Positions 12,642 to 24,935 of a stretch of 64,000 bases of DNA are shown here, in pieces (the stretch's first letter is position 1; every line of letters starts with the position of its first letter). This stretch comes from Cryptomeria japonica (taxonomy: Eukaryota; Streptophyta; Pinopsida; Cupressales; Cupressaceae). Below the pieces are notes generated by a model that was not told where the DNA came from, searched no databases, and saw only the letters and a list, made by a program, of their open reading frames with translations. A program made the position numbers and the translations under genes. The DNA lies in contig NC_081408.1 of NCBI RefSeq assembly GCF_030272615.1, positions 304,145,450 to 304,209,449 on the forward strand. The letters are read 5' to 3'.

Positions 12642-15389
12642 TTAGGCTTCACTAGATGGAAATGAAGGCAAGATCGACATTGGCACACACCTTGAGGGGT
12701 GATGGACTAATGGAGGAAAAATGTATTTTGGATATTGAGATTTTGACGAAGGAAAGGCTATGGATTTTGGGACATAAGGGCCCAAAACGGATGAAGAAGG
12801 TGGTGGAGGAACGAATTTGATAGGTTTGGATGGAGGAATAGCAATGTTGGATGCCAAGTTGGATGTTTCTTTAGGCTTTTGTGCTTCAAGGAGCCGCTTA
12901 GGGATCCACATGGTTTTTGATTTTTCATGCTTTTGTGGTTCCTTGGAGTGCATTGCTTGCACAAGGGATTTAGAAACCCATAAATATTTTGACTTTTGTT
13001 TTTGAGCAATGGGCCTTTGTGGCCTTTTGGATATTTCTTTTTCTTTTTGGATCATATTGTTCTTTGTTTTGACATGTCGATTATATTGGACATGTTGATC
13101 CTTGAATACATGTGGATTTTTAGACTTAGGACTTTTATGCTTGGCATCCAAATTGCTTGGAGGGGGAAAGGAACACATGGATGGATATGAATGAAATGGA
13201 GTTATTTTGGATGGATGAAATTCACTCAAGGATGTGTGCCTTTGCTGACCTTGCATAGAGGACAAAGGGATATAAGGACCTAAGATGGATGGAAAGTATG
13301 ATGGGGAAGGTGTATGTTTTGATTTTGATGGAGGGATACCAACATCTTGAGAGTGAGTTGTGTAGACATGACCCTTAAGATCTTCTTTGATATGGAGGGG
13401 TTCTTTCTTATGGAGATCTACTCCTTTGCCTTTATGAATATCTTGACTTGTAGGATACTCTTTTCTTTGGGAAGAAGATGCGAGTCCATTATGAGGTGGA
13501 TATGATATGAGAGAAATAATGAGATCTTGAAGTGGATCGGATTGCACCAAAGTGGAAGAACCCATTATGTATGTCGAGGGTTCATGAACATCTTGCACTG
13601 ACACATTAGAATCATGAGGGGGATTAGGATCATGAGGGGAACTAGGATTGTGTAGTGGACATTGTTCAATGACGGGCTCTTCAAGAGATGGAAGGGGAGA
13701 AATAATGGGATCATCAAAAGAAATGCAATCTTGGAGTGTATATGGAGCATTAAGATAAGGAGATGGAGGAACAAAAGGATCTTATGGAGGATTTAAAGGA
13801 ATAATTTGATCTTGACAAGGAGGAAGATCATTGGAATCCTCTTTAAAGTTTCTTTGCTCTGGACTTTTAATGGGATCATCGGAAAGGATGGAAGGGATAT
13901 CTTGATCTTTCTTAGGAAGTGGAATGTCAATGGGATCTGAAAGGACATTGTGTTCTTTGATAGAATTGATAGGAATAAGTGAATCATCATGAGTGTCTGG
14001 GAACATGGGGTCCTAGTCAACAATTGGATGGGATGATAAGGTTTCAAGATCTTGATCTTGATTTTCTTTAGGACTCATTTCTTCGTGCTCTAAATTATCC
14101 TCTTGACATGAGGTTGGACTTTGGATATGCATGGGGGATTCTGACAAGGGATCAATGTTTTGGTATGAAGGAAATGCACTTTGAACATTTGTGATGGATT
14201 CTGGCAAGGAATCAATGCTTGAACATGAGGAAGAGGGACTTCGAATGGGGTCCTCTAAAATAGGTAATGGCAATAATGTGCATGGTGACATTCAGTCTTG
14301 TATTTTTGAAACATGACAAGGATGTGCATCATGAATTGGATTATCTTGGCAATCAATTATGGATAGCCCTTGGATAATTTCATCCTTGGGTGTATTATTT
14401 GATGATGACAATATGGAAGGTTCTTGTGAAACTTCTAAAGGTGTAGGGATAGATGCCACTGGAGAGTCAATTTGTTTGTGGGGGGATGAGGCATTGCTAG
14501 ACATAAGTGTATTATTTTGATCTTCCTCAAAGAACTCACTTGGTAATTTCCTTAAGATCCTTGCAATAAAGCCATCTTTCTTTCAAGGTTTTGACATAGT
14601 TGTATCTGGAATTTGAACTTGTTTAGAAAGGAGTTGGTTCTGGTCTGATGTCATGTTTTGATTTTGAACTAGATGTTGATCAAATTGGTTTGACATGTTC
14701 AAAATTTGGCTTGGTGTGTGCTGCAACCTTTGTTTGTGAATGTTTGGTTGTGGTTGTTGACATTGATATGTTGATTGAACTTGTTCATATTCCACCATTG
14801 GTTGAACTATTTGTGGACATTGTATAGTTGGTTGGACATATTGTTGAAATTGAACCATTGGTTGTGTTAGTTGTATATGTTGGACCATTGGTTGTGTCTA
14901 TTGGAAATGTTGAAACTGTTGACCAATTATTTGTGATGGTTGAAAATCTGATTGATAGTAAACACCTTCTTGTTCTTGTTCTTGTTGTGAAGGCACGTAA
15001 TGTTGTTGTCTCTTTTCTTGAAATTGTTTCATCATCTCTATTTGTGAGAGGAGAGATGGTATGTCTGATCGTTCAATAAGAGATCTTACATCAATTGGCT
15101 CAATATTTGGATTTTGAACTAGAAATTTTTGAAACATTTTGGACATTTGTGATCTATTCTTCTCAATGTTTTTCACTTTTTGTTCCAAAATCTCCTTTTC
15201 TTGAGCTAGTTTTTCCTCTAGTTTTTGTATTTGGGGCCTTGTTTCATCATAAAAAGTTTGACCGATATTGCCTTGTTGTTGGGTTGGATATAATTGTGAT
15301 TGCCTTGGATTAAAATTTGATTGCATTATCAGTTGATACGTCAAACTTTGTTGCATCATTAGTGCTTGGAACCTTGTTTCATTAGACAT
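12642..15389 (-). pseudogene. Element E long ORF: Gln/Pro/Ser-rich protein of unknown function (decayed)
   Basis: Six consecutive open segments, starting at 15389, 14888, 14504, 14291, 14006 and 13604, all lie in the same minus-strand frame. The five stops that divide them end segments at 14898, 14583, 14292, 14013 and 13782, and the terminal stop is at 12642. The ancestral protein was therefore about 915 residues. N-terminal ~165 residues: Gln-rich with a predicted coiled coil (QKLEEKLAQEKEILEQKV). Next ~100: Gln/Val/Pro repeats of a QPMVQ type. Middle: acidic, Ser/Pro-rich. C-terminal ~320: basic, Pro/Ser/Lys-rich, with the duplicated motif KYLWVSKSLVQA and KTMWIPKRLLEA. No gag, protease or polymerase signature is seen. 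I infer an element-specific structural or RNA-binding protein, but nothing proves it. It is dead in this copy. Confidence 0.75.
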
Positions 15390-17317
15390 GTCACTATGAA
15401 ATGTTTTTGGGATTTTTGATTTTAAAAGGATGATGTATGATATGCAACTAAATGCAACCTAAATAAATGAAAATGCAGTCTATGGCAAGAATGCAGCCTA
15501 TGTTTTTTGTTGTTTTTCAAATTTGGACAAACTTTTTGGAATGCAAACCTAAAGATTCAACCTTGGGAAGTTGAAATGAAGCCAAGACCTTAAAGGACAA
15601 AGGACCAAATGACAATAGGACAAATTGACAATGTCTCACCTATATGCTTGGATACTAAGCTAGGTTTGACAAAAATGATATTAATGAAAGGACAAATTAT
15701 AGACAAGGTCAAGACTCCCCAACAACAACTTAGGGTATCATCCAAAGTTTTGGTTTTTCAAGTTTGACAAACCAAAATTTTAAGACTAAATGCAAGAAGG
15801 CAATGATTATGACAATGACTTAGGATATGCCATGAAAATGATCTAAGGATATGATATGACAAGATGAAGCCAAGACAAGATGACAATACAATGATAAGGA
15901 TATGCGAAGACCAATGACTTGGAATATGCAAAATGTAACCTAGGAAAGACCTAATTTTAGCATGACAAGGATAATGCATGAATGTCACCTAAATGGAAAT
16001 CTAGCTTGGATATGACAATGAAATGCAAACTTAGGGAAATGATTCTGAACCTAAGTGCAAAATGAGGATGCTTGCAATGAAAAAGACTAAAATGAAGGGA
16101 GATGACAATATGCCCTAGGACCTAAGTTGGACTATGCAAAACCTAGCCTAAAGTGACATGAATTTTGAAACAAAGACATTCAATGTTTTGACAAGCCATG
16201 TTCAAATGTTGGATGAATAATTGGACAAATTTGGACTTTTGTTTGGATTTTGTTTTGAATTGAAGGTTGTTGATTTTGAAAACCCAAGTTGATTATGAGC
16301 ACTTTTGAAAGTTTGTTTTTTATTTAACTTTTGACAATCACGGAAGACAAAATGTTTGTTTGACTTTGACTCAAGACAATCAAGCACATTCACAACAAAT
16401 CCTATGGCTAGCAAGGACAATATCTGTTGAATCCTCTAACCATAAAATACAACACTCAGCTAGATAGCTAGACGCTTGGTAGCACTGGCTCCCCCTTACA
16501 GTGCACTCACTTCTCGGGCATACCAAGCTTTGAGTTCAAGAGGCATCACTTCCCAAGAACTTGCTATCTCTAATGGAGGAGTACATGAGAGGTGTCTTCG
16601 GCATGCGCGTATCACAATACCTAAGCCAACAGATAGAAGGATTTTGGCATCTAAAAACAAGAGATTCTAGTAAGGGCATCCGTTCGGGTGGGTATTGATC
16701 CGGCGAATAAATCGTCGCAATACCATTCCAGCACCCGTTGTCTACAACTTTCATTGCATCCACAGTTATTTAGAGTGGTTCGGAAGAGCTTGGCTTTAGC
16801 CTGTCACCACTTTAGGTCGTTCCCTCTCACCAATACCTGTGCAAAGTGCCAGGCAAATTGGGAGGCAGGCCCAACTCTAAGGCTTAAAACATACAATCAA
16901 ATTGAAAACAAACAAAGCATGCATGGTGTTCATTATCCTTTAAGAAATGGAATATGAAACTACTTTAAAAATCACAAGCAAGATGTTTTAATGAGAGTCT
17001 TTGACTGCATCGTGCATAAGATTCATTAGTAGTTGTTTTTTTAGTCTTCGTCACACGTAACGCCAAGATGCTGCACAGAGAATTAGTAACAAAGAAAAAC
17101 CAAAATGCAGAAAACAGAATGAAATTTTTTTATTTATTTTTTTTTTTTTAAACACAAGCGCAAAACTCATCAACACAGGTGCAAATCTCATCTACACAGG
17201 CGTAGACACCTTCTACACAAGCGCAGAAGTGTCCAAAAAGCTCTGAGTTGCCCTGTTTCTTGAGTTTTTCACTTGCAAACAGCTCAAAAAGCACTCAAAA
17301 CATGGTTAAATGGTTAG
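15390..17317 (-). other. Element E 5' leader, including a GC-richer block
   Basis: This is the internal region between the primer-binding site and the ORF. It is AT-rich except for about 16460-16880, which is clearly richer in G+C and contains a 75-codon minus frame (16536-16763) of no recognised family. A poly-T run occurs at about 17127-17151 and short repeats of a CACAGGCGCAGA type at about 17155-17230. Confidence 0.6.
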
Positions 17318-17336
17318 TTCACGTCGGGTTCACCAC
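17318..17336 (-). other. Element E primer-binding sequence
   Basis: Minus strand TGGTGAACCCGACGTGAAC, four bases inside the 5' LTR end. The same 19 bases occur at 26685-26703 in element C. It should match the 3' end of a host tRNA; I have not identified which. Confidence 0.8.
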
Positions 17337-17340
17337 AAAA

Positions 17341-18772
17341 TGTAGATCAGGAATTTGGGAAAACATCAAAGCAAATAGATATTAGCTAACCACAAAGCCA
17401 AATTGCAATGAAATAAATCCTAATTACAATCAATAGAAGAATTGAAAACAAGACACTCAAAATAAATGAAAATCCATCGCCAATGCCTCTTTCAATTGAC
17501 CTCCATTGTTCTCCTTTCTCCTCCAAATAGCGGATTTGTGTGGATCTCACCTACAAGTGCAAAAACATGAAGCAAGATTGATTTTGATAGCGCGAGGATA
17601 CTAGAAGCATGGTTGATTGATTCAATTGAAGAAAATCATCCAATTTATAGACAAATTGGAGAGATGACAAGATTAGCATGAAGAAATTTGAAAGGAAATT
17701 TCAAATCAAGGATGACAAATATGACAAATTATGACAAGATTGACATGCAAGATTGATTGATTGACAAATTATGACAAAATTGATAAGATTAAAATTTCAT
17801 TCCCATGAAATTAGGGACGAGAGAAAATAGCCTCCATGATTGCAACAAATGGAAGCATAAACATAGGAGAAAATTAGGGGATGAATTTAGAGGAAATGTT
17901 AGAAAAATTGAAGAAAATAGGAGAAAAAGAAATTAGGAATTAGGAGAAATTAGTAAATTGGAAAATTGAGAAAAAAATATGAAATAGAAATTAGGTGAAT
18001 TAATTAATAGGTTTTCATCCATTAATTAATTCATGAAAAGACCTAGGACTAAATAAATAGATTTATTTAACCCACCAAGAAGAAGAAAAGGATTTAATGA
18101 TCAAATCATAAAACCTTAGAAATAAGAGGACAAAGAATTAGGTCAAGACAACAAGAAATTAATGTCGATTCGATCATGATTTTGATTGACAAAGGACCAA
18201 TGTTGATAAATGATTAAGATTGGTTGACAAATTGACCAAGATTGACAAAGAGATCAAATTGATAGGCACCAATTGATGAGGAACAATGACTAATTGATCC
18301 AAATTGACACGATTGAAAAGGACAATGATCGATGATGAATTGATCGCAAAATGACAAGATTGACAAGTTGATAAGGATCAATGACAAATCAATCGCAAAA
18401 TGACGAGATTAACAAGAGGACAAGGATCGATGACGAATCGATCGTAAGATGACAAGATTGACAAGAGGACAAAACCCTAATTCCATCATTGATTAGGATT
18501 GACGATGTCTAAAATGATGATAAATGAGCATGCACATTGATGCGACAGGATAAGATCAACCAAAATCATAACTGAAGATTGTTATCGAGAAGACCAAATT
18601 CGAAAGCGAGAAAAATGAGGAATGCAGAAGCAGGACTCGATGCTCGCAAATGATAAAGACCAAGTGCGCAACATAGAAGAAACATTAATGCGACGCAAAA
18701 ACCCTAAAATAAGGCAATGCGCAAATGTTAAAGTATGACTCCGCAAGCGTTGACCATTTTTAGACGTCTACA
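17341..18772 (-). repeat. Element E 5' LTR (right copy)
   Basis: 1432-bp direct repeat of 8994-10425. The outer end TCTACA is followed by the ATCAT duplication. Confidence 0.92.
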
Positions 18773-18777
18773 ATCAT

Positions 18778-19350
18778 AATATATGACCACTGATTCTGTC
18801 ATATTCTCCTTGAATTCTTCCAATACATGTCTCATCCATATTGCTTGTGTACAGTTCATGGATGCAACCATATACTCTGCTTTTGCTGTAGACTGAGAAA
18901 TACAACTTTTTTTCTTACTAGTCTAGGATACCTGTCTTCCTCCTAGAAAGAATGCTCCATTGGTTGTACTCTTCCAATCATCTATATTACCTACCCAATT
19001 AGCATCTGTGAGCACCTTCAAAGAGAAATTTCCTTTGTACAGATACCATAATCCATAATTTATAGTTTCTCTAATATATCCAAAAATTCTCTTCACTACC
19101 ACCATGTGAGTCTCTTTAGGACTTTTCTCAAATCTTGCCACTATGCCAACTGCATGAGCAATTTTTGGTCTACTATGAACAACAAAGTGTTGTTTTCCAA
19201 TCATAGATCTATACTAAGATTCATCCACTAGATCTTAATCATCTTCCTTTAACAATCTGTAACATGTAACCTTAGGGGTTCCAACTGGTTTAGATTTTCC
19301 CATTCCAAAGGTTTTCAATACCTCCTTCACATACTTGGAATGACTAATAA
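18778..19350 (-). pseudogene. Element B RNase H, main part
   Basis: Minus-strand frames read PKIAHAVGIVARF, KRIFGYIRETINYGLWY, LTDANWVGNIDDWKST and TAKAEYMVAS, all standard Copia RNase H blocks (the YTDADWAGD and STAEAEY positions). Stops and changes, for example Lys at the STAEAEYMA Glu position, show decay. The domain is cut by element E and resumes at 8988. Confidence 0.9.
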
Positions 19351-20440
19351 AGATGCCTCCTTTCATTTATTGGACTTGCAAATCAATGAAAAATTTAATA
19401 TCACCTATTAGAGACATTACAAACTCCTTTTTCATTTCTTTTTTAAAATTTAGACTCATATCATCATCTCCTCCAAATATGATATCATCTACAAATACTT
19501 CTACAATTAGTAACTTGTCTCCTTCAGTCTTCAAGTAAATATTGTTTTCCTCACTGGTTCTCTGAAATCCAATATTTATCAAATGTCAATGGAGTGCATC
19601 ATACCATGCCCTTGGTGCTTACTTTAACCCATATAAAGATTTATGCATTTTGCACACCATGTCCTTTTCTTCAGTCACTGCAAACCCATCTAGTTGTTCA
19701 ATATAAACCTCTTCTTCTAGGATTCCATTAAAAAATGCAGACTTAACATCCATTTGGTAAACCTTGAATCCTTTAAACACTGCAAATGCAAGTAACATCC
19801 TTACTCCTTCAAGTATAGAAACTGGTGCAAAGGTTTCTCCATAATCTTCACCTTCTTCTTATGCATATCCTTTGCAAACTAGTCTAGCCTTGTTTCTAAC
19901 CACTTCACCATCTTCATTCAGTTTGTTTCTAAACACCCACTTAGTACCAATCACATTTTCATCAGCTGGTCTGGGCACAAGTGACCAAGTTTTGTTCTTC
20001 TCTATTTGATCAAGCTCTTCCTCCATAGCCTTTATCCAATTATCATCCTTAAGAGCTTCCCTCACAATCTTGGGATCAACTATGGAAACCAGACAAGTAC
20101 TTTCTCTGATCTTTCTCCTTGTTTGTACTTCAACATTTCTTTCTCCAATTATCTGGTTTTCAGAGTGATTTAACTTCACATATCTAGGTGTAACTAGTTC
20201 TGGTATAGAAGTTTCTTCTAGCTCTTCTTCATCTTCATCTTCTACTAGTTGAGCAGTATTCTCCACACTATTCTGCTCAGCCTCATTATGAACTTTTATT
20301 TCAATGATCACTATGTTTTGTTCATCTACTACATCAGATTTGTTGGTATCATTAGGTTTATCATAATACTCATCAACTTTCACATGAATTATTTCCACAA
20401 TCTTCTTAGTTCTTTTGTTAAAGCACTTGAATGCTTTTCT
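19351..20440 (-). pseudogene. Element B reverse transcriptase
   Basis: Minus-strand segments 20398-19859 and 19582-19367 share one frame. They contain the Copia RT opening NWIKAMEEELDQIEKNKTW, then VIGTKWVFRNKLNEDG and ARLVCKGYA, followed by VYQMDVKSAFLNG and the catalytic VDDIIFGG. The linker KALYGLKQAP appears as SLYGLK with a stop. The enzyme copies element RNA into DNA. In-frame stops make it inactive. Confidence 0.92.
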
Positions 20441-21290
20441 CTTAGTTGAATAACCAAGGAAAGTTCCTTCATCACTTTTTGGATCAAACGTACCTATATA
20501 CTCATCTCTCTTTATGTAACACCTATTGCCAAAGAATTTGAAATAACTGACATTAGGAGTATGACTATACTATAACTCATAGGGAGTTTTGCCATTACCT
20601 TTCTTGACCAATACCTGGTTCATTGTGTATACTACAGTGTTGATAGCTTCTCTCCAAAACATTTTAGGTACATCTCCTTGTATCAACATTGTTATTTCTG
20701 CCTCAATTATGGCTCAGTTCCTTCTTTCTGCAATTCCATTTTGTTATGGTGTCCTTGGTGCACATAGTTGTCTCTTGATTCCATTCTCATCACAATATTT
20801 TACAAATTTAGTTGATGTGAATTCTCCACCCTGATCAGATCTCAGGCACTTTAGGCTCTTACCGGTTTCTCTCTCCACTAAGGCTTTGAATGATTTAAAC
20901 TTGCTAAAATCCATAGACTTCTCCTTAAAAAATGTAACCCACATCATTCTTGAATAATCATCAATAAATATCATGAAAGAATTGTCACATTGAATACTTC
21001 TAGTCCTCATACGACTGCATAAATCAGTGTGTACCAAATCTAATATATTATCAAAAGAAAATGATTTTCTCTTAAAAGAGGAAGTAGTCATCTTACCCAA
21101 CTGACATTCTTTACAAATCACATTGTCTGGTTTAACTAGTTGTGGCATACCGCTAACCATATTTGACTTGTTGATCTTAACCCCTTTATCAAAATTCACA
21201 TGACAAAATCTTCTATGCCATAACCAACTATCCTCAACCTTTGCAACCAAACAACTATTAAAATTAGTGTTTAGATGGAATAAGTCGCCT
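20441..21290 (-). pseudogene. Element B integrase
   Basis: The segment 21250-20744 contains the GAG-pre-integrase block WLWHRRFCHVNF, a CKECQLGKM zinc-binding half, and the core with catalytic Asp in LVHTDLCS and in CLRSDQGGEF. The Asn-Gly-x-x-Glu block follows after a stop. Downstream frames continue to a KCYIKR-like C-terminal part. Integrase joins the cDNA to host DNA. Stops at 20743 and later disable it. Confidence 0.9.
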
Positions 21291-22611
21291 TTTGTCTATT
21301 TATCGGTAGCAATCAGTTCTCCTTTGCCTCCTAAAATCCTGCACACTCCATTCTTGAAATCAAGATTTTAACCTTTATCATTTAGCCAACCAACACTCAA
21401 CAATTTATGCTTCAATCCTTCAACCCAATACATCATTAGCATTACTTTTTCCATTTAAAAATATAGATTGTTTACCTTTTACCAAGCATGGTGAATTGTT
21501 ACCAAATCTCACTACTCCACCATTAAATTCTTCAAGTGATATGAAATTATTCTTGTCACTGGTCATTTGATGTGAGAAACCACTATCAATGACCCACTCA
21601 TCACTATTGTCAATATGAGATACTAAAGCTTTCTTGTCAGAAAGATCTTCCTTAACTGCTACAAAAAGAATCTCGTGATTATCTTCATCCTTAGATTCCT
21701 AATCAGTAACACCTTCATCTACTGCAACATAGCATTGTTTCTTACATTTTCCCTTATACCTTCTGAACTTTTCCTTTTGATCATTGTTAGGACAATTAGT
21801 AGCAATATGTCCTATTTTGTTACAAGAGAAACACTTAATAAGAAGCTTGCCTTTGTACTTACCAGTGCCTCTAGGAAGTCTTTTTGCTAATAAAGCCTCA
21901 AATTCCATCAGGTTATGTTCATCATCCATTCCTTCATTACCACTGCCATGATGACTTGATCTTTCTTACCAGTACACTAGATACTGATTTTTTGAAAGAA
22001 GATTCTTCTTTAGGTACACTATTGTCAAAGCTATTCAGCTCAAAATCAGTAAGCTTGCCTATCAAAGAATCAACTGTAACTTTATCTTTGTTGACTAACC
22101 TCAATGTTTAGATATCAGATAATCTAATAGCATAAGCAGGTAATAAGGCTCTTAACATTTTAGTAACCACTGTGTCTTCTACAATGGTTCCACTAGCACT
22201 TTTGATTCCACCAACTACTTCTTTCATCCTTTGTCCATATTGGGTGATGTTCTCACCTTCCATCATATTCATATCATCAAACTTGCCTCTTAGGCTTTCT
22301 TCTATAGCTCTTTGCACATGCTAATCTCCACCATAGATTAAATTCAACTTTTCCCACACTTCATAAACAATTTCTAAACATGAACATCAATATACCCAGA
22401 ATTAGAAAGTGTACTTACAATGGATTCCAATACTAACATTTTCATGCCTCTCCTTAAGTTGATCTGCAGTCAGAGTACCGGTAGGAGGTGTGTACTGATT
22501 AACAAAATTCTCCCAGAATTGTGCCCCCATTCCTTTGTTGTAGATCTTCATTTTGTCACTCCATATTCTATAGTTATCATTTGTAAACTTAGGACTCTCC
22601 TTTCTCATCAT
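21291..22611 (-). pseudogene. Element B gag and protease region
   Basis: The start at 22611 reads KFTNDNYRIWSDKMKIYNK, the usual N-terminus of plant Copia gag (UBN2 type). 22317-22108 holds the RAIEESLRGKFDDMNMMEGE part, and 21929-21699 holds a CCHC knuckle, CFSCNKIGHIATNC. The three lie in different frames, so at least two frameshifts exist. The protease region (about 21530-21690) retains a W-V-I-D-S-G-like stretch on the minus strand but is poorly kept. Confidence 0.85.
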
Positions 22612-22660
22612 CTCTGATCTTTACCTCAAGTGGTTAAGCTTCTACACAAAGAGGACCTAG

Positions 22661-22673
22661 GGCTCTGATACCA
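22661..22673 (-). other. Element B primer-binding site
   Basis: Minus strand TGGTATCAGAGCC, two bases from the LTR end ACA. It is the classical plant Copia site complementary to the initiator tRNA-Met 3' end. Confidence 0.92.
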
Positions 22674-22675
22674 AT

Positions 22676-24170
22676 TGTTATTATGAGGATCTGGTTATTA
22701 CTGAGAGGAGGGGATGAATCAATAGTATAACAATTCTGTAATACTTCAAAAATCACTTCAAAAACCAATACCGATAACTACTTAAACAGTCATTTAAACT
22801 GATTTACCAAACCAATCAATTAAGTGTTCATTAACATGCAACCAAAAAAAAAAAAATCAAATGCACACATAAACAATTCATCCACCATATGAACATAGAG
22901 ATTTTTCATGTGGAAACCCAAATGGGAAAAACCACGGTGGGAATTAGCACCCGCAAAATATTTGGACTCTTTTGGAATGCACCCGATTAAAGGCCTAACC
23001 CCGTTAGGAGCTTTACAATATGCCCGGTTAGGAGCAGACCGTGTTAGGAGTCACCCAATGAAGGGATTTATCCTTAGCCCTATTAGGAGCTCTACCTTAT
23101 TAAGAGTAACCTTGCTAGAGGATTTCAACCTCAAGCTAATAAGCCAACCAGTGAAGGGATTTACAATATCAAACCTGTTAAAGTGTACCCAGTTAAGGGA
23201 TTTCAATGTACTACAACTATTAGGAAAGAAAAGTGTAAATGATCTAATCACAACACTTCCTTGCTTGCTAGTACAAATCCTTTTCAGCTCAATTTTGCTA
23301 CACACATGCAGACTCTTCAATTTATTTTAGCACACTCTCTTCTCAAACCACCGACACAAAAACCCTTCTCAAACTAGACCTAAATACACTTTTCAATGAG
23401 GTTGGTTATAAAACCCTAGCTACATTCAAAATACATTGAATTTACATCAAGCATAGCAAAACAGTCTGCCAAAATACATTATAGATCATTACAACAAATT
23501 TCTAGACAATTTCCACTATTGAATTATCACTACACATCACCGCACATCGATTTGGTAAGCAATCAAACTCTTGTCACATTTTGCTAAGCACTTTGTTGTT
23601 TCCCAAGAAATATGATCCTTGTACATGCTCAAACATCTTCTTATCATTACACACATATTCAGACACATTATTGCTAAGTTAAGAACATGATAAGATCCAC
23701 CACCAAACCATAAATCGTTACCGATCATATATCTGTCACCAATATACATTCTTCTTCACAGACTTTATGACAATAAATCATAACTCACTCAATATATTGA
23801 ATTTTTTGATGCAATTTCAACCATAGAGTCATGCCAATGTTACAAACATATATTCCAAACTGTAACACCTAACTCTTTACCAATTGTCTGTACCAGTCAT
23901 TTGATCATCGCACTATTCTTGCTTTCATGTTAACTTTGTTGTCAACTAGTTCCACTACCAATTAATCTTTATCGGTAGATCTAGATGAATTAGATGACTA
24001 AACAAACATGGTTGCCATCAATGAAAAAACAAACAAACTCATCAAACAACTTATCATTATCATCAAGCCAACAATCTCTGCCATGACACCATATACTCAA
24101 ACATATCAACTTAATTGGTCGTCTTCACATCTCATCTCATCATCATCTCCATGCCAACAATATGCCAATA
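22676..24170 (-). repeat. Element B 5' LTR (right copy)
   Basis: 1495 bp, a direct repeat of 6925-8379 with several indels (for example about 25 extra bases near 23010). It is followed by ATGTG and then by the rest of element A's 5' LTR. Confidence 0.9.
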
Positions 24171-24175
24171 ATGTG

Positions 24176-24933
24176 GTATTTCTTGTGGTTTAGCGTGTTG
24201 CAGTTGATCTTGGCATGATTTCCGGTGGTGTTTCATATTTTGGAATTTGAATTAGGTCCATGCAAAGTGATGTAAATCATAATATTGGTCAAGTGGTCGA
24301 TCTTTGTATCATGCAATGTAGTTTTTGTATTTATGAGTTAAGGGTTGACAGTTTAGCCAACCTTGCTATCAAGGTTGATGATTTGTATATATAGGTGATG
24401 TACTTATGTAATTTGATGACATGTTTGTATTATTAAAGAGAGTTGTATGTGCAAAAAGAGGATATATAATTCAGGGAAGTGTTGTGGTGAGATCTATGTT
24501 GCAGAGTAGACAACTATGATTAACCGGAATTGTCATCAGGCATTTGTAGATGCTATCATTGCAATTCTTTTCTTCTGGATTGTATTCTGAATTATATTGT
24601 AAGTCAGTGATATTTCCCTAAGGGTTGTATCCTTTCAATTAAATATCTTTTGAGCAGTGAACTCTAGGCAATGTTCTTGGATGCATGTGCATTCCCCATT
24701 GTAATATTTTCACATACTACTGTAGATTATCATCTTATTGTGGGTAGGTTCTCACCGCGGTTTTTTCCTTGACCGGGTTTTCCATGTCAAAATCTTGGTG
24801 TTGTGTGTTATGTTGATCTATCTGTTTCTACAGTTTATTTTTTTATGCTTTGGTGTTTGATTATTTGATTTCCGATGAAGGCTTATTCACCCCCCCCCCC
24901 CCTCTCAGTCTTCCTTCTTGATTGCTACTAACA
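24176..24933 (+). repeat. Element A 5' LTR, second part
   Basis: It aligns with 38638-39383. It carries a TATA-like TATATATA (24386-24393; the 3' copy is at about 38836), the CACCGCGGTTTTTTCC...GGGTTTTCCATG module (24753-24788), and the GATTCACCCCC...CCTCTCAG tract near 24886-24909. It ends ACTAACA. Confidence 0.9.
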
Positions 24934-24935
24934 AT

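Larger units (their letters stand above)
8994..18772 (-). mobile_element. Element E: 9.8-kb non-autonomous LTR retroelement carrying an unknown ORF
   Basis: Two 1432-bp LTRs (8994-10425 and 17341-18772) differ at about 49 positions by eye (3.4%, mostly transitions). They are flanked by the exact 5-bp duplication ATCAT (8989-8993, 18773-18777). LTR ends are TGTAG...CTACA. Minus-strand order: 5' LTR, primer-binding sequence (17318-17336), 1.9-kb leader, long decayed ORF (15389-12642), 2.2-kb noncoding region, polypurine tract, 3' LTR. No gag fold, zinc knuckle, protease, reverse transcriptase, RNase H or integrase motif is visible, so it depends on enzymes supplied in trans. It resembles the LARD class but encodes a protein. 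Confidence 0.9.
6925..24170 (-). mobile_element. Element B: Ty1/Copia retrotransposon with TA...CA ends, itself split by element E
   Basis: Direct repeats of 1455 and 1495 bp flank an internal region read on the minus strand: PBS TGGTATCAGAGCC next to the right LTR, then gag, integrase, reverse transcriptase, RNase H, and a polypurine tract next to the left LTR. The target-site duplication ATGTG is exact. The sense LTR begins TATTGG rather than TG and ends ATAACA. About 10% divergence in the first 250 bases of the LTRs and many stops mean it is old and inactive. Removing element E (8994-18772, one ATCAT kept) rejoins the RNase H reading frame region. Confidence 0.92.

Noticed and set aside
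16476-16957. Overlapping plus-strand ORFs as a host gene
   Set aside because: They lie in element E's leader, antisense to the element, with no recognisable domain; kept only as a composition anomaly.
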